NCBI GenBank assembly: GCA_964019335.1
Contig: OZ025719.1
Coordinates: 289,450-353,449 of the forward strand
DNA from: Diplonema japonicum
Taxonomy: Eukaryota > Euglenozoa > Diplonemea > Diplonemida > Diplonemidae
Length of the DNA: 64,000 nucleotides
Direction: 5' to 3'
Shown here: one piece after another, positions 62,541-64,000 of the stretch
How positions within the stretch are numbered: the first letter of the stretch is position 1
Layout of the letters: the number at the start of each line of letters is the position of its first letter
The notes under the pieces: model-generated
Seen by the model: the letters and a program-made list of their open reading frames with translations, nothing else
Told to the model about the DNA's origin: nothing
Database searches by the model: none
Made by a program: the position numbers and the translations under genes

Positions 62541-62542
<2 letters not shown>
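61184..62542 (+). CDS. AhpD/carboxymuconolactone-decarboxylase-like protein with KOW/SH3-like tail
   Basis: Protein of 418 aa. Exons: 61184-61732, 61772-62379 and 62443-62542. The first 185 residues are all-helical and carry CGMCQRIQE (Cys71, Cys74), the position of the CxxC redox pair of AhpD-like peroxidase-related enzymes. The usual His three residues after the second Cys is Gln here. The second half has a small beta module (LPGQRVTLHDLTKEVHNGKK...NWRVELQNAVVIRVAAENC), like a KOW or SH3-type fold, then an acidic linker. Both introns (39 and 63 nt) are multiples of three and stop-free, so the unspliced frame is open; they encode only Lys or Gly runs and are bounded by GTATATA/AAAAG and GTATGA/AAAAG. 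The family call is tentative. Confidence 0.6.
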
Positions 62543-62598
<56 letters not shown>

Positions 62599-63501
62599 TA
62601 ATTTAAAAAAATAGGGGCAGGGGGGCGGGGTGGGCTACAAAAGGGTTTGAAGAGGTTTTTTTTCCCCCCCCTTGCTTTTTACTTTTTACTTTCAAAAAAG
62701 TGTAAAACCTCCTCTTTTTTTTTTTTTTTTTTTTTGAGGCGCCGTGAAGGCACCCCAGAGTGGGGACAGGACAAGTGTCTGGTCTTTTTTTTTTTTCCCC
62801 GCGGGTCTTCACAATTGTTGCCATTATGGGTCAGTTTTCTTTTTTTTTTTTCCCCTTCCTCTCTGTGTAGTTGAGTGATTGATGTGTGCTTGTAAAAACT
62901 CGAAGTGGGGGAAGAAGAAGAAAAAAAAAAAGAAATGATGAACTAAAGAAAAGGTCAGGACTTCGAAGTTATAGATCATAAGAACAAAAAAAGGGGGGGG
63001 TATGCAATTTTTCTAGCTACATACTTGCTGCATACCCCCTCGTTAATTTTTTTTTATATATCTGTGAGAAGGTTTTTTTTTTAATCTTTACAAAAAAGAA
63101 AAAAGAGTGCAACAAAAGAAAAGTATAGGGGAAAAAAAAAAAGGAGAAATCAATATTTGGGTGGTGGCATTGGGGTATGCTGCTCTCTGTGTCAAAACCA
63201 CGCAACATGGTTTACTTTCTACTTTTCTTTTTTTTTTTTTTTTTTTTTTCATTTGGCCCGTTGCTGCATTTCGCAAAAAGTCCCCCCCCCCCTTCTTCCC
63301 TTTGGAAGAAAAAAAGAGAGAAAAAAAAAAAGAAAAAGAAAAAAAGACCACGCACTCTTTCCCCGCGTTTCACTGTCTTTGAATTTTGACTCTGATATGG
63401 TGGTTTCGTTAGATTTCCTTCCCCCCCCCCCTTTTTTTTCAAGCGGCGGGGATAACACGGAGATATAAAGATGCATGTGGTGCGCCTCCTTTATCTCTTA
63501 T

Positions 63502-63555
<54 letters not shown>

Positions 63556-64000
63556 AAGTACGACTCTTTGACTTGTCTAAACAAAAGGGGAACGTTGGCA
63601 ACGTGTTTCGGGTTGACAAACTTCTCCAGGTTTTACCCGGCACGTACAAACAACGGCCAGTTCCTCTTTTCCCTTTTTTTTTTAATTTCCCGCAAATATA
63701 TGACTACCAAAAAAAAAAAAAAAAGAAAAGAAACTGTCCACTGAATGGCTTTCACAGTTCTTGTGTCAAGAAAACAAAAGAAAAGGGGGGGGAGGGGGAA
63801 ACGTTTGCAGCAGCTAGGCTTCTAACCCCAAACGGGGGGGATAAAGAAAAATAAAAGGGGAGAAACCTGTTACCACCCCCCCTTTTTTTTACTTTTTGAT
63901 GTGAAGCCTGACAGGGTGTGGTCCTAAAACCGCATCAAAACGAAAAAGAAAAGGAAGACAAACCCCCTTTCCTTACTCTCTCGATCCACAATTTTTTTTA
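62543..64000. other. Right-edge spacer with very long T tracts; one possible exon
   Basis: Begins with a T tract of about 55 at 62543-62597 and contains another of about 50 at 63504-63553. Directly after the latter, 63554-63680 reads VRLFDLSKQKGNVGNVFRVD then KLLQVLPGTYKQRPVPLFP in one frame, which looks like protein-coding sequence and is preceded by a T tract and GCAAG. It may be an exon of a gene running off the window, but no donor or further exon is certain. The rest shows no gene. Confidence 0.35.

Noticed and set aside
1-64000. CRISPR arrays, bacterial operons, riboswitches or attachment sites
   Set aside because: Spliceosomal-type introns, WD40, KH, golgin and DNA polymerase alpha genes show that the DNA is eukaryotic nuclear. 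No regularly spaced direct repeats are present.

Overview
This is nuclear DNA of a protist. Nearly every recognisable gene lies on the + strand. Genes are interrupted by short GT-AG introns (about 35-90 nt) and separated by AT-rich spacers full of long mono-T, mono-A, mono-C and mono-G runs. Many genes have a pyrimidine tract and an AG within about 50 nt upstream of the start codon, as trans-splice acceptors do. One protein carries a C-terminal domain that I associate with kinetoplastid proteins (around 4310-4490). My best guess is therefore a euglenozoan with spliced introns, such as a diplonemid. This is inference: I found no spliced-leader gene in the window.

Layout. 0.5-8.1 kb: RRP36 (ribosome biogenesis), a PPR-like protein, a WW-domain protein, an EF-hand/coiled-coil protein and a tail-anchored acidic protein. 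8.1-11.6 kb: three tandem, almost identical secreted proteins with a GH18-like motif. 11.9-24 kb: a multi-pass membrane protein, a TMF-type golgin with seven introns, an unusual SDR-like protein, an Arg/Ser-rich protein and a kelch-repeat protein. 25.7-34.3 kb: a TMEM8/CREST-like membrane protein, the catalytic subunit of DNA polymerase alpha, a propeller-like protein, a small three-exon gene and a single-pass membrane protein. 34.6-38.5 kb: CIAO1 (cytosolic Fe-S assembly), whose second intron of about 2.8 kb contains a complete DDX6/Dhh1-type helicase gene on the same strand. 38.6-44 kb: a small protein and two tandem NRF-6-like membrane acyltransferases. 46.2-53 kb: an unknown protein, a GH47 alpha-mannosidase, a ZSWIM2-like RING/ZZ protein, a coiled-coil protein and a dual-kinase-domain protein. 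59.6-62.5 kb: an ASCC1 homologue carrying an extra CCHC zinc knuckle, and a carboxymuconolactone-decarboxylase/AhpD-like protein.

The intervals 44-46.3 kb and 53-59.5 kb are gene-poor. They hold a 936-bp MITE-like element with terminal inverted repeats, a GC-rich patch of retroelement debris including a reverse-transcriptase fragment on the minus strand, a two-copy hairpin repeat family and one tRNA-like fold. Neighbouring genes mostly have unrelated housekeeping jobs, which fits unidirectional clusters rather than functional operons. The strongest observations are the CIAO1/DDX6 nested arrangement, the CCHC-KH-2H fusion, the TIR element, introns with oligo-A rather than pyrimidine before the acceptor, and mosaic tandem gene copies.
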